Below, in pieces: positions 1 to 8,754 of a DNA stretch of 64,000 bases. Within the stretch, counting starts at the first letter, position 1. Every line of letters begins with the position of its first letter. The DNA comes from Rhizobiales bacterium 62-17. Its GTDB lineage: Bacteria > Pseudomonadota > Alphaproteobacteria > Rhizobiales > Beijerinckiaceae. The notes beneath the pieces are model-generated. The model worked only from the letters and a program-made list of their open reading frames with translations, was not told where the DNA came from and ran no database searches. Where the stretch lies: the NCBI GenBank assembly GCA_001898965.1, contig MKVW01000001.1:866317-930316 (forward strand), written 5' to 3'. The translations under genes and the position numbers were made by a program.

Positions 1-950
1 ACGAAGCCTGAGGCGACGCCACCTGAAACCATTCGGGAAACACCACCAAACCTGAAAAATCTTAAGGAAAAGGAAGCCGCTATGAAAACCATTGCAACGA
101 GCAAAAGAGGACGCGCCAGGAGCGATTGGAATCGCAATCTGTAGCCGCTGGCATCAAGGCCCGCGGCCTCGGTTCGCGCGCTCACGTCGGCCAGATCCCA
201 GAACGGAACGGCCGAGGGCGCGACGAAGGATTGGGTGACCTGTTCGGCGGTCAGATTCGTGGCCAGGAGGTAGGTGCCGACCGTCTGCGGCTCTTCGCCG
301 GGCGCGGTGATCCGGGCGTCGGTCATCGTCCAGAAGCCGGGGAGCAGGGTGGCATGGGCCGCCTCGACCCGCTCCATGAAACTGCCGTCCGGCTCGTAGA
401 CGAAGGCCGACACGCCGCCCAGCGTCCGCCCGCCGTCGCTCGAGCGTTCGGCGCGGATGATCGATTGGCCGTCGATGCTGCGTTGGCGAATCCACAGGCT
501 GGTGTCGGCATCTTGGGCGGTTTTGCCGAAAATCCGGGTTTCGATGCGGTCGGCACGCTGTTTCAGGTCGGCAGCCAACGGGTTGTAGAGGATGACCGAC
601 AGAACGCCGATGGCGAAGACGATGAGGGCTGGCGGTGTCAGGAATTGCCAGACCGAGACGCCAGCGGAGCGGATGATCACTAGTTCCAGCCGCCGCGACA
701 GGGCGACAAAGGCGATCATCGTGCCGCCAAGGACGGCGAAGGGCAGGATCTGCTCGGCGATCGAAGGCACCCGCAACAGGGTCAGAAAGGCCAGAAAGGC
801 CGACGAAACCCCCGGCGCATCGCTGCCGCGACGCATCATCTCGACGAAGTCGGCAATGTAGATGATGACGAAAAGTGCCAGGAAAACCAAAGTGATGGTC
901 TTGATGAACCGGCGCGACAGATAGCGTCCGAGCGTCGATAACAGGATCAT
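1..950 (-). CDS. lptG: LptG, LPS export ABC permease (3' end cut by window)
   Basis: Inner-membrane permease subunit of the LptB2FG transporter that extracts lipopolysaccharide from the inner membrane and feeds it to the LptC/A/D bridge. The ORF starts with ATG at 950, overlapping the lptF stop as ATGA, and 316 residues are present; family members are about 360. The N-terminus begins MILLSTLGRYLSRRF, followed by hydrophobic stretches typical of the first transmembrane bundle. The last part carries the LptG-like stretches YRLRFQSLLARPLLL and SLRFFRFGGV, so the frame is intact to the window edge. The final roughly 120 bp are AT-richer than the rest. It is translationally coupled to lptF. Identification is secure from sequence and context. 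Confidence 0.93.
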   Translation of the reverse strand, partial: MILLSTLGRYLSRRFIKTITLVFLALFVIIYIADFVEMMRRGSDAPGVSSAFLAFLTLLRVPSIAEQILPFAVLGGTMIAFVALSRRLELVIIRSAGVSVWQFLTPPALIVFAIGVLSVILYNPLAADLKQRADRIETRIFGKTAQDADTSLWIRQRSIDGQSIIRAERSSDGGRTLGGVSAFVYEPDGSFMERVEAAHATLLPGFWTMTDARITAPGEEPQTVGTYLLATNLTAEQVTQSFVAPSAVPFWDLADVSARTEAAGLDASGYRLRFQSLLARPLLLVAMVFIAASFSLRFFRFGGVSRMVSGGVASGF

Positions 951-2095
951 CGGGCATAGCCCCGGATGACCGGTTGACGCACCAGTTTGGCCCCCCCTCG
1001 CCAAGCCCCTGTTTGCCGGATCATCAGCCAGGTCGCGCCGAGGAAGGCGCCGATCGGTATCCCGTAGACCAGGATGATGGCCCAGCCGGAGCGCTGGAAC
1101 AGGGCGGAGGCACCGAAACCGGCCAGACGGATCAGCAGAACGGCCACCACCGCGGCGGCGATGGCCGTGCCGCGTCCTTGTCGGGTTGTGCGGGCTTGGC
1201 CGAGCGCCAGGAAGGCGATCATGGCGAAGGTGAGCACATAGAGGGGCCCGGCGAAGCGGTCGTGCAGCTCGGCCCGGTAACGGCCGTAGAAGGTCTGGGT
1301 GTAGATGTCGGACTTACCGACGTCGAAGGTCAGGAGATCCCACGTCGAGCGTTCGCGCGGCTTCAGGATGACACCGTCGTCCTTGGCGCTGAACTGAGCC
1401 AGATCAAGGGCATAGCTTTCGAAGGAGACGAGGGCCGGCTCGGCGTCCTTGCGGGTTTGGCGCTGCACGAAGGCTTTGTTCAGGGTGAGGAAATTGCGCC
1501 CGTCGACCTCCACCGTACCGCCGCTCTCGGCAATATAGGTGTTGACGATTTCCGGGTCGCTGCGGTCCTGGATGAATATGCCGAGCAGCGTGCCGCCGGG
1601 GCCGCGTTCCCGATAATGGAAGACAATGCCGTTGGTGAGGGGAACGAATTGGCCCTCGCGCACCAGGAAGGTGACGAAATCGGCGCGCACCTTGCTCAAA
1701 ATGTCGCGAATATCGCGAAAACTGGCAGGCATTGCCCAAATCGACATGCTGCCGACCAGAACCAGCACGGCCAGCGAGACGACGGCGAAGGGCCGCAGCA
1801 GCTTCCATTGCGACAGGCCCGACGCGCTCATGACGATCAGCTCGCTGTCGGCATTGAGCTTGTTGAGCGTGTAGAGAACGGCCCCGAACAGGGCCAGCGG
1901 TGCGATAATCGCCACCAGGGAGGGGATGGTCAGGCCGGTGATCAGAAAGAACACCGCCAGCGTCTGGCCCTTGGAAGCAACGAGGTCGATTTCGCGCAGA
2001 GCCTGGGAAATCCACACGACGAGCGTCAGCAGGCCCAGGCAGGCCAGGAAGGCAAGTGCGCAATTGCGCAGGATATACCGTTCGACGATGTTCAT
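947..2095 (-). CDS. lptF: LptF, LPS export ABC permease
   Basis: Partner permease of LptG in the LptB2FG lipopolysaccharide exporter. It has 382 residues, a normal length. It begins MNIVERYILRNC and shows two N-terminal hydrophobic segments, a large soluble periplasmic jellyroll-like middle region (roughly residues 125-270), and a C-terminal group of membrane segments including YVLTFAMIAFLALGQ. Its TGA overlaps the lptG ATG, so the two are co-translated. The promoter should lie in the 2096-2392 interval, which is largely repeat-derived. The LptF/LptG assignment rests on gene order and on the YjgP/YjgQ family look of both proteins. Confidence 0.92.
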   Translation of the reverse strand: MNIVERYILRNCALAFLACLGLLTLVVWISQALREIDLVASKGQTLAVFFLITGLTIPSLVAIIAPLALFGAVLYTLNKLNADSELIVMSASGLSQWKLLRPFAVVSLAVLVLVGSMSIWAMPASFRDIRDILSKVRADFVTFLVREGQFVPLTNGIVFHYRERGPGGTLLGIFIQDRSDPEIVNTYIAESGGTVEVDGRNFLTLNKAFVQRQTRKDAEPALVSFESYALDLAQFSAKDDGVILKPRERSTWDLLTFDVGKSDIYTQTFYGRYRAELHDRFAGPLYVLTFAMIAFLALGQARTTRQGRGTAIAAAVVAVLLIRLAGFGASALFQRSGWAIILVYGIPIGAFLGATWLMIRQTGAWRGGAKLVRQPVIRGYAR

Positions 2096-2129
2096 GCCGC
2101 CCCTAGAACCAAGCGCGCTTCAACGGAAA

Positions 2130-2300
2130 CGCCTTTTGGCCGCCAACCTCTTGCTTCGCGGGATTGTCGCGAAAAACCGGCATCCACTTTCCGCATCCCG
2201 CTTCAGAGCGTTTTGCGGTTTGGCTGAACCAAACGTCACAAAGACGCATCAAAACAAAGATCCTAGGCAAAATCGCGTTTCGAGCGAAACGCGATTTCAG
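2130..2300. repeat. Palindromic intergenic repeat element upstream of lptF
   Basis: The 297-bp gap between lptF and the downstream hydrolase gene holds no ORF and is made largely of repeat-like sequence. A near-perfect hairpin has arms 2270-2282 (AAATCGCGTTTCG) and 2285-2297 with a 2-nt loop. Upstream of it, at about 2150-2220, is a segment with AAAACCGGCATCCAC and AGCGTTTTGC motifs. Related hairpins recur at 24361, 27690, 43146 and 60502 in this window. It resembles the short mobile palindromic elements scattered between genes in Hyphomicrobiales. Confidence 0.7.
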
Positions 2301-2392
2301 AGCGCAGGCCTAGATCGTTCAGTTCCGAACATCAACTAGGCTACCACCGTCGCCCACTATAACTGGTCTGAGGCGGCAGTGAGGCGCTGTTT

Positions 2393-3292
2393 TCAGGTCG
2401 AAAAGAATCGGCTTAGCCCCTCGGCCGTTTCTTTGGGCAATTGTTCGGCAAGATAATGGCCGCCGGGCAGGGCATAGCCCTCCACATGCCGGACCCGCTG
2501 CCGCCACAGGGCCAGCGTGTCGAAACAGCTCTCCATCACGCCCTGCTTGCCCCAGATCACTAGAAACGGCGCCTCCACCAGCTTGCCTCCGTCCGCGTTG
2601 TCATGGGCGATGTCGGTGGTCGCGGCTGCGCGATAGTCCTCGCAGTTGGCGTGAATTGTCTGTGGATTACGGAAACAGCGCATATATTCGGCCAGCGCCG
2701 CGGGATCGAACGGGGTGGATGCCGACTGGACGCTGCGACCGCGCAGGAAATAGGCGTCCGGATCCGCGCCAATCAGCTTCTCCGGAAATGGCGCCGGCTG
2801 AATCAGGAAAAACCAGTGCCAATAGGCACGGGCGAAGGCGTCGTTGGTGCCAGCATACATTTCCCGGGTCGGCGCGATGTCGAGGACGGCGATTTTCTGG
2901 ACTCGTGCCGCATGGTCGAGGGCAAGCCGATGCGCCACCCGGCCGCCCCGGTCGTGGCCGGCGACCATGAACTGATCGAAGCCGTGCGCGCTCATCACTT
3001 CGGCCATGTCCTGGGCCATGGCTCGCTTGGTGTAAGGACCGTGATCCGCAGCGCTTTCCGGCTTGGAACTGTCGCCATAGCCGCGCAGATCGGCGACGAC
3101 CACGGTGAAGCGCTCGGCCAGGATCGGCGCCACCTTGTGCCACATGACGTGGGTTTGTGGAGAACCGTGCAGCAGCAGCAGGGGCGGGCCGGAACCGCCA
3201 ATGCGCCCGTGAATGGTGGCCCCCGCCGTCTTGATATCAAACAGGCGGAATCCTGGGAAGAAACCGTCTGCATTTTCGCCTGCGTTCGACAC
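2393..3292 (-). CDS. alpha/beta hydrolase, fluoroacetate/haloacetate dehalogenase-like
   Basis: Alpha/beta-hydrolase closest in look to fluoroacetate dehalogenases, which hydrolyse haloacetates to glycolate. Numbered from GTG 3292 (299 residues), the oxyanion motif HGSPQTHVMW is near 42-51, the nucleophile elbow GHDRGG puts Asp at 114, a second Asp lies in LDIAP at 138, the halide-pocket pair His-Trp lies in YWHWFF at about 159-160, and the base His is in GGHYLAE at about 279. These spacings agree with the RPA1163-type enzyme as I recall it. The frame can open earlier at a TTG (3373), adding 27 unlikely residues; GTG 3292 has a CGAGGG-like ribosome site. Substrate could also be an epoxide or ester. 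Confidence 0.8.
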   Translation of the reverse strand: MSNAGENADGFFPGFRLFDIKTAGATIHGRIGGSGPPLLLLHGSPQTHVMWHKVAPILAERFTVVVADLRGYGDSSKPESAADHGPYTKRAMAQDMAEVMSAHGFDQFMVAGHDRGGRVAHRLALDHAARVQKIAVLDIAPTREMYAGTNDAFARAYWHWFFLIQPAPFPEKLIGADPDAYFLRGRSVQSASTPFDPAALAEYMRCFRNPQTIHANCEDYRAAATTDIAHDNADGGKLVEAPFLVIWGKQGVMESCFDTLALWRQRVRHVEGYALPGGHYLAEQLPKETAEGLSRFFST

Positions 3293-3561
3293 GTTCGCCC
3301 TCGTTTCAAAATCGGCGTGGCCTGATGGCCACACCTCCAACCAAAGTGAGGTCTGTTCTAACGTGTGGCGCAAAAGCTGTCGCTATCTCGCCGACGGCAT
3401 TTTTCTTCGCGCCGCTGCTGGGCTAGAGCAGCGCCCGAGGCCGGTTGCGTCGCGCCGTGTGCAAGCCCATGTTGCAAAACTTATATTGCTTGCAACCGGA
3501 ATTGCGCCCAAAAGCGACAGATCAGTGAAATGCGCCCGGCGCGACGAAACGCGAGGATTTC

Positions 3562-5133
3562 ATGCCGCGGAATGTGACCATCGAATTTGCGCCCCTGTCG
3601 CCTGCCAGCAAAAAGGCCGCCAAGGGTCGTGGCGGCGCCCAGACTCTGGTCGTCTTCGCCGGCGAGGAATTGAAACTGTCGGCGACCACCGAGAAATTGC
3701 TCGGTGCGGCCGGCGAAGTGGTGAAGCGTGCCGCCAAGACGGCGGGTTTCACCGGACGCAAGTCGTCGTCGCTGGAAATTCTGGCGCCCGTCGGGCTCGA
3801 CGCTGAACGGCTGTTGGTGATCGGCACCGCGCAAGCCAAATCGGATGCCAAGTCGGATCATGCCAAATCTGATGGCGCCAAAGCCGAGGGTGATGAGGCG
3901 CCGAAGCTCGATTTCGTCACCCTCGGTGGCTTCACCATGGGCAAGCTCAGCAAAGGTGCGGTGAACATTCAGCTCGATCCGCCGAATGGCGCCGATGGCG
4001 GCGCGGCGGCGGACTTCGTGCTCGGCCTGCGTCTGCGCGCCTATAAGTTCGATACCTATAAGACCAAGAAGCCTGAGAATGGCGCCAAGGACGATAGCCT
4101 GAACATCAGCGTCGGTGTCGCCCATGTGGCCGAAGCCAAACGCGAGGCTGTCGCGCGCGATGCCATTGCCGACGGTACCTATGTGGCGCGCAATCTCGTC
4201 AACGAGCCAGCCAACATTCTCTATCCGGAAGAATTCGCCCGCCGCGCGCAGCAGCTCAAGAAGCTCGGCGTGCAGGTCGATGTGCTCGACGTGAAGCAGA
4301 TGAAGAAGCTCGGCATGGGCGCGCTGCTCGGTGTCGGCCAGGGCTCGGTGCGCGAAAGCCGCATGGTGGTGATGCGCTGGAACGGCGCGCGCAACGCTAA
4401 GAGCAAGCCCGTCGCCTTCATCGGCAAGGGCGTGACCTTCGACACCGGCGGCATTTCGATCAAGCCGGCCGGCGGCATGGAGGACATGAAGGGCGATATG
4501 GCGGGCGCGGCTTGTGTCGTCGGCCTGATGCATGCGCTCGCCGCCCGCAAGGCGAAGGTCAATGCCATCGGCGCCATCGGCCTCGTCGAGAACATGCCCG
4601 ACGGCAATGCCCAACGCCCCGGCGACATCGTTACCTCCATGTCGGGGCAGACGATCGAAGTCATCAATACGGACGCGGAAGGCCGCCTCGTGCTGGCTGA
4701 CGTGCTCTGGTACATCCAGGACAAATACAAGCCGCAGTTCATGGTCAACCTGGCGACTTTGACGGGCGCCATCCTGGTGGCGCTCGGCAATGAATATGCC
4801 GGCCTGTTCAGCAACAACGATCAGTTGAGCACGCGGCTCGCCGCATCCGGCACCGAGACTGGCGAGCGCGTCTGGCGCATGCCGCTGGGCCCGGCTTATG
4901 ACAAGCTGATCGATTCGAAATTCGCCGATATGAAGAATGTCGGCGGCCGCTTCGCCGGTTCCATCACCGCCGCGCAATTTTTGCAGCGCTTTGTCAACAA
5001 AGTGCCATGGGCGCATCTTGATATTGCCGGCACCGGCATGTCTTCGCCGGCCAATGACATCAACCAGAGCTGGGGTTCGGGCTGGGGCGTGCGCCTGCTC
5101 AACAATCTCGTCGCCAGTCACTACGAGGCATGA
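3562..5133 (+). CDS. pepA: Leucyl aminopeptidase (M17 family)
   Basis: Cytosolic metallo-aminopeptidase that removes N-terminal residues from peptides; some family members also bind DNA. It has 523 residues. The catalytic domain carries the metal-ligand stretch [17 protein letters not shown] followed by [11 protein letters not shown] and the M17 signature [12 protein letters not shown]. An unusual low-complexity linker at residues about 91-115, with repeated KSD/AK units, separates the N-terminal macro-like domain from the rest. The gene starts a cluster with a secreted protein, holC and an MFS gene, with gaps of 4, 8 and 23 bp. The ATG at 3562 is the natural start; the product begins [12 protein letters not shown]. 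Confidence 0.96.
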   Translation: MPRNVTIEFAPLSPASKKAAKGRGGAQTLVVFAGEELKLSATTEKLLGAAGEVVKRAAKTAGFTGRKSSSLEILAPVGLDAERLLVIGTAQAKSDAKSDHAKSDGAKAEGDEAPKLDFVTLGGFTMGKLSKGAVNIQLDPPNGADGGAAADFVLGLRLRAYKFDTYKTKKPENGAKDDSLNISVGVAHVAEAKREAVARDAIADGTYVARNLVNEPANILYPEEFARRAQQLKKLGVQVDVLDVKQMKKLGMGALLGVGQGSVRESRMVVMRWNGARNAKSKPVAFIGKGVTFDTGGISIKPAGGMEDMKGDMAGAACVVGLMHALAARKAKVNAIGAIGLVENMPDGNAQRPGDIVTSMSGQTIEVINTDAEGRLVLADVLWYIQDKYKPQFMVNLATLTGAILVALGNEYAGLFSNNDQLSTRLAASGTETGERVWRMPLGPAYDKLIDSKFADMKNVGGRFAGSITAAQFLQRFVNKVPWAHLDIAGTGMSSPANDINQSWGSGWGVRLLNNLVASHYEA

Positions 5134-5137
5134 CACC

Positions 5138-5677
5138 ATGTCCGGGACGTTGAAAGTGCAGTTCGCGGGTTTAGCGATGTTGGCGGCAAGTCTCGCCGCC
5201 GCATCGCCTGTTGCCGCCGCCGCGCTGACCTGTGCTGAATTTCAGGACACTTTCGCCCATGCGGTGCCGGAATTGTCGCCGCAGTTCGGTCGTTCCGTGG
5301 TGGTCTCGCGCGGATCGCGCGGCGACACGCGCGAACTGACCACCAATTCGTCCGTGGAAGGTCGCTTGACCTGCGACGGCACGCGCTTCGTGCGCTTCGA
5401 GGTGCAATTGCAGATGCCCTCGACCCCTGCCGGCCGCGATGCCTTCTTCCGCGTGCAGCTCGCGGCGGCCATGGCGGGGCTGAAATGGTCGCGCAACCGC
5501 GCCACACAGAACATCATCGGCATGAGCAGCGAGGCGGCCGACTATCTGCGTGCTTCCGAAGAGCGCGGCGATGTTTCGATCTCGGGCAAGGTCGAGCGTC
5601 ACGCCGGCGCGGCGGGCGATCTGGCGGCGATGTGGACGAAAACCGATCGCACCTTCATCGTTCTCGCTTACGACTAG
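5138..5677 (+). CDS. Secreted hypothetical protein between pepA and holC
   Basis: A 179-residue protein of unknown function. The ATG at 5138, 4 bp after the pepA stop, gives MSGTLKVQFAGLAMLAAS followed by an alanine-rich stretch ending in AAALTC, a good Sec signal peptide with cleavage near residues 27-30. The mature part is short and soluble, with one Cys near its start (LTCAEF) and another in LTCDG, a possible disulfide. The frame opens upstream inside pepA, but signal peptide and spacing support 5138. Position in the cluster suggests cotranscription; it gives no clue to function. Confidence 0.75.
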   Translation: MSGTLKVQFAGLAMLAASLAAASPVAAAALTCAEFQDTFAHAVPELSPQFGRSVVVSRGSRGDTRELTTNSSVEGRLTCDGTRFVRFEVQLQMPSTPAGRDAFFRVQLAAAMAGLKWSRNRATQNIIGMSSEAADYLRASEERGDVSISGKVERHAGAAGDLAAMWTKTDRTFIVLAYD

Positions 5678-5685
5678 CCAGGGTC

Positions 5686-6144
5686 ATGACGGAGGTTTGG
5701 TTCTACCATCTCACCCGTCAGCCGCTGGAGCGGGTCTTGCCGGCGCTGCTGGAAAAGACCTTGCAGCGGGGCTGGCGGGCCGTGGTGCAGTCAGGCAGCG
5801 AGGAACGGATCGCCTTTCTCGACGATCTTCTGTGGACTTATGCGGATTCGAGTTTCCTGGCCCATGGCACGGCGCGCGATGGCGACGCCGAGATGATGCC
5901 GGTGTTTCTCACCGTTGATGCCGCCAACCCGAATGGCGCGCAGGCGCGGTTCATGGTCGATGGCGCCGATGTCGCGGCTATTGGAGCAGACAGCAGCTAT
6001 GAGCGTGTTCTAATCCTCTTCGACGGCAATGACGACGATCAACTGGCCGCGGCGCGCGCCAATTGGAAGCGATTGAAGGATGCCGGCCTTGCCGTCTCCT
6101 ATTGGCAGCAGGCCGAAACAGGCGGCTGGGACAAGAAAGCCTGA
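5686..6144 (+). CDS. holC: DNA polymerase III subunit chi
   Basis: Chi subunit of the clamp-loader complex, which links the loader to SSB during replication. It has 152 residues, a standard length, and begins MTEVWFYHLTRQPLE, the usual alphaproteobacterial start. The motifs LLEKTLQRGWRAVV and the central SFLAHG fit the family. The ATG is at 5686, 8 bp after the preceding stop. The pepA-holC pairing is common in proteobacteria and supports the call. Confidence 0.92.
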   Translation: MTEVWFYHLTRQPLERVLPALLEKTLQRGWRAVVQSGSEERIAFLDDLLWTYADSSFLAHGTARDGDAEMMPVFLTVDAANPNGAQARFMVDGADVAAIGADSSYERVLILFDGNDDDQLAAARANWKRLKDAGLAVSYWQQAETGGWDKKA

Positions 6145-6167
6145 CGAAGTAAGCGGAGCGAAACAGA

Positions 6168-7352
6168 GTGGGAGGGCAAAGCGACGAGGCGGCGGTAGCG
6201 GCTGGTTTTATCGATGCACGAGCCCGCAGCGAATTCATCGCCATCTGTCTCGTCGGCTTCTTCTTCTCCTTCACCAACAATTACTCGTCGTTATTGGCGA
6301 TCGTCTTCGAGCGCTCTGGCCATTCGCTGCAGGATGCCGGTCTGTTGCTCAGTCTCTTCGCCATTCCCGCCATGCTGGCGGCTCTGCTGTCGAGCATGGC
6401 CTGCGCGCGCATCGGTGTCCTGCCGACCGTGCGGCTGGCGATTTTCCTCACCATGATCGGCATGGGAAGCATCGCTTTCACGCGTGAAAGCTTTTGGCTG
6501 TCGCTGCTGGCGCGCCTGGTGCAGGGCGCAGGGGTGGGGCTGTTTCTGCCGGCGGCGATGGTCTATTCGCAAAGCCGGATCAACCGCAAACGTTTCGTCT
6601 ATTTCATCACCGTCTTTTCCGCCGTCATCCCGCTGGCGGCCATCGCACCGCCCATCGGTGCTTGGACGTTGGAGCATCATGGCTTCGCAGCACTCTTCGC
6701 CGAAGCGGCGCTGCCCTCGGCCTTTGCCATCGCCATCACCTATCTGTTGCGCGCGGCCGCTCGGCCAAGCGACAGCGGTGGCCTCAATCTCGGTGCGGGT
6801 CTGCAGAAGCGGCTGCTGTTGCCCTATGCGACGATCCTGATCGGCGGCATGCTCTATGGCTATTCGACCAGCTATCTCGCCGCTGATCTGCATCAGCGCG
6901 CCATTGCGCTGGCGGCCTTCTATGTGCCGTCGTCCATAGCGCTGGTAGCAATGCGTTTCGTCGCCATGCGCGTGCTGGCGTCCATGGCACTGCCAATTCT
7001 GGTGGTCGCAAGCCTCGGTGCTTATGCCGCGGGCTTTGTCCTGATCGCCTTGGCGAACGGGCCGTTGCTGATGATCGTCGGCGCGCTGGCTTATGGCATC
7101 GGCAACAGCATCATGCTGCCGGTCGTCGCCGCCTGGGTGGTCGAAGGGCTTGAGCCGCAGGATCGTTCTGGCCCGCAGTCCGTCAACATCTCTTCGTTCT
7201 ACTTTGGCCTTTATGCGACGCCGTGGCCGATCGCCCATCTCATCGCCAGCGTCGGTTACGTCGCGACCGAATGGATCATCGCGGCGATTGCTGTCGCGAT
7301 GATGATCGTGGTTGCGGGCTTCGTCCTGCGTCAGGCGCGAACGACCGATTGA
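6168..7352 (+). CDS. MFS transporter
   Basis: Major facilitator superfamily carrier of 394 residues with about 12 hydrophobic segments, for example AICLVGFFFSFTNNYSS-like TM1 and AILIGGMLYGYS later. It begins with GTG at 6168, preceded by a purine-rich stretch (GCGGAGCGAAACAGA) that may be its ribosome site. Substrate cannot be read from sequence. It follows holC by 23 bp on the same strand and may be the last gene of the pepA cluster. The frame ends in QARTTD. Confidence 0.85.
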   Translation: MGGQSDEAAVAAGFIDARARSEFIAICLVGFFFSFTNNYSSLLAIVFERSGHSLQDAGLLLSLFAIPAMLAALLSSMACARIGVLPTVRLAIFLTMIGMGSIAFTRESFWLSLLARLVQGAGVGLFLPAAMVYSQSRINRKRFVYFITVFSAVIPLAAIAPPIGAWTLEHHGFAALFAEAALPSAFAIAITYLLRAAARPSDSGGLNLGAGLQKRLLLPYATILIGGMLYGYSTSYLAADLHQRAIALAAFYVPSSIALVAMRFVAMRVLASMALPILVVASLGAYAAGFVLIALANGPLLMIVGALAYGIGNSIMLPVVAAWVVEGLEPQDRSGPQSVNISSFYFGLYATPWPIAHLIASVGYVATEWIIAAIAVAMMIVVAGFVLRQARTTD

Positions 7353-7824
7353 GTATTCGCCGGATAAAACAGACTATAATCAAAATTAATGGGACGACGC
7401 TCAACTCTCCCTTCGTTGGATCAGGCAATTCGTCATTCTGCGAATAGTCGCTATATCACAGCCATAAGTGCCTTCATTTCATTGCTGATGGTATCAAGCG
7501 TATCCATGGCCATATGAAACTGGCGTATTGACAATTCGAGTATAGTCGATAATTTTTTGACTGTGAGCCGCAGGGAGCGGCTTGAAGGTACATCAGGATA
7601 GGGAGAAGGGCCTGTTGGAAGCGCGGCCGTTATAAGCGCAGCGCTTGTCGTGACCGATACGGTTGATCTCGATTGTTCCGCTTTCTCGTCAAGCGGTGCC
7701 GACACCGGCTGCTGTGCAGCAGGTGCCGTGCGCCTTCTGAACCGCGGCTCGCATGAGCCAGCGGGCGGTGAAGTGCGGCCTCCTGATCCCCTGATGATTA
7801 GACACTGAAGAGCCGGAGAGAAGC
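7353..7824. other. 472-bp intergenic, AT-rich, no convincing gene
   Basis: Noticeably AT-richer than its flanks up to about 7560. It should contain the promoter of the downstream catabolic genes; TTGACTGTGAG near 7557 could be a -35 region. A minus-strand frame at 7451-7705 (84 codons, GTG start, no ribosome site) ends in a plausible amphipathic helix but is unsupported. A GC-rich partial inverted repeat lies at about 7697-7730. Nothing else is evident. Confidence 0.5.
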
Positions 7825-8712
7825 ATGTCCAGAAAAGTGATGGTCACCGTTGCGCCGACGGGAGGAATGGCGAAGAAGTCGCAGAATCCACATCTGCCGA
7901 CCCAACCGGAAGAGATTGCCGAGACGTTGAAGAACTGCACCAAGGCAGGGGCTTCCATCGCGGCGATCCATGCGCGCCGGCCGGATGACGAGGCCACGTG
8001 CGATCCAGCGATCTACAAAAAGATCAATGATCTCGTCAAAGCGCGCTGCGACATCATCATCAACAACTCGACGGGTGGCGGCATCGACGGGGATGTCGTG
8101 GTTCGGCGGCCGGACGGTCTCTGGGAATCCGATTTCGAGCACCGCATGCTGGGCATCGAAGCCGATGCCGAGATGGCGACCTTCGATGGTTTCACGGTCG
8201 CCGCCACGTTCGATGGTCGTGAAATCATCGTTCCGACGACGCCGTCGCAATGCAACCGCCTGGCGACGGCGCTTCAGGAGAAGGGCATCAAGCCGGAGTG
8301 GGAAGTCTTCAGCCCCGCGCACATCCTTCAGGATATGACCAGGCTCATCAAAGCTGGTTTCGACAAGCCGCCTTATTACGTCAACATCGTTCTCGGTGCC
8401 GAGCGCGGCTTCCAGGGCGGCATGCCTTATTCCACCGAAGTGCTCTCGACGATGGTCAACCTTCTGCCGCCGCAATCCATCTTTTGCGTCTCGGCCATCG
8501 GCAATGCGCAACTTCCCGCGACAACGCAGGCGTTGCTGCTGGGCGGCCACGTGCGCGTCGGTCTTGAGGACAATTTGATGTATGCGCGCGGCGTCCACGC
8601 CACCAACGAAATGCTCGTCGAGCGTCAGGTGCGCATCATTCGAGAGCTGGGCATGGAGCCGGCAAGCCCGGCCGAGGCGCGCGAGATGATTGGGCTTCCG
8701 GCCAGAGGGTGA
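7825..8712 (+). CDS. Beta-keto acid cleavage enzyme family (BKACE/DUF849)
   Basis: Member of the BKACE (DUF849) family, TIM-barrel enzymes that condense a beta-keto acid with acetyl-CoA to give acetoacetate plus a new CoA ester. It has 295 residues and a good ribosome site (GGAGAGAAGC before ATG). Family motifs are present: PHLPTQPEEIAE near 22-33, NNSTGGG at 80-86 and GGHVRVGLEDNLM near the C-terminus. Characterised members bind zinc through an HxH pair and a Glu. Here the usual AS-I-V-H-x-H-A-R reads ASIAAIHAR, so the first His is Ala47 and only His49 remains. Activity or metal binding may differ. It leads a likely operon with a Bug binding protein and a cyclase-family gene. Confidence 0.85.
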   Translation: MSRKVMVTVAPTGGMAKKSQNPHLPTQPEEIAETLKNCTKAGASIAAIHARRPDDEATCDPAIYKKINDLVKARCDIIINNSTGGGIDGDVVVRRPDGLWESDFEHRMLGIEADAEMATFDGFTVAATFDGREIIVPTTPSQCNRLATALQEKGIKPEWEVFSPAHILQDMTRLIKAGFDKPPYYVNIVLGAERGFQGGMPYSTEVLSTMVNLLPPQSIFCVSAIGNAQLPATTQALLLGGHVRVGLEDNLMYARGVHATNEMLVERQVRIIRELGMEPASPAEAREMIGLPARG

Positions 8713-8754
8713 ACGGAAGGCAGAAAGCTCACGATAGGACTTGGAGGGGTCTCA

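Noticed and set aside
1-120. AT-rich left end that could mark an insertion boundary
   Set aside because: The frame stays open and encodes the LptG-like FFRFGGV region, so it is ordinary coding sequence with different codon use.
3481-5139. 552-codon minus frame across pepA
   Set aside because: Antisense shadow of pepA; the + strand has complete M17 motifs.
7451-7705. 84-codon minus ORF in the MFS-BKACE gap
   Set aside because: GTG start with no ribosome site and no recognised family; too weak to list as a gene.
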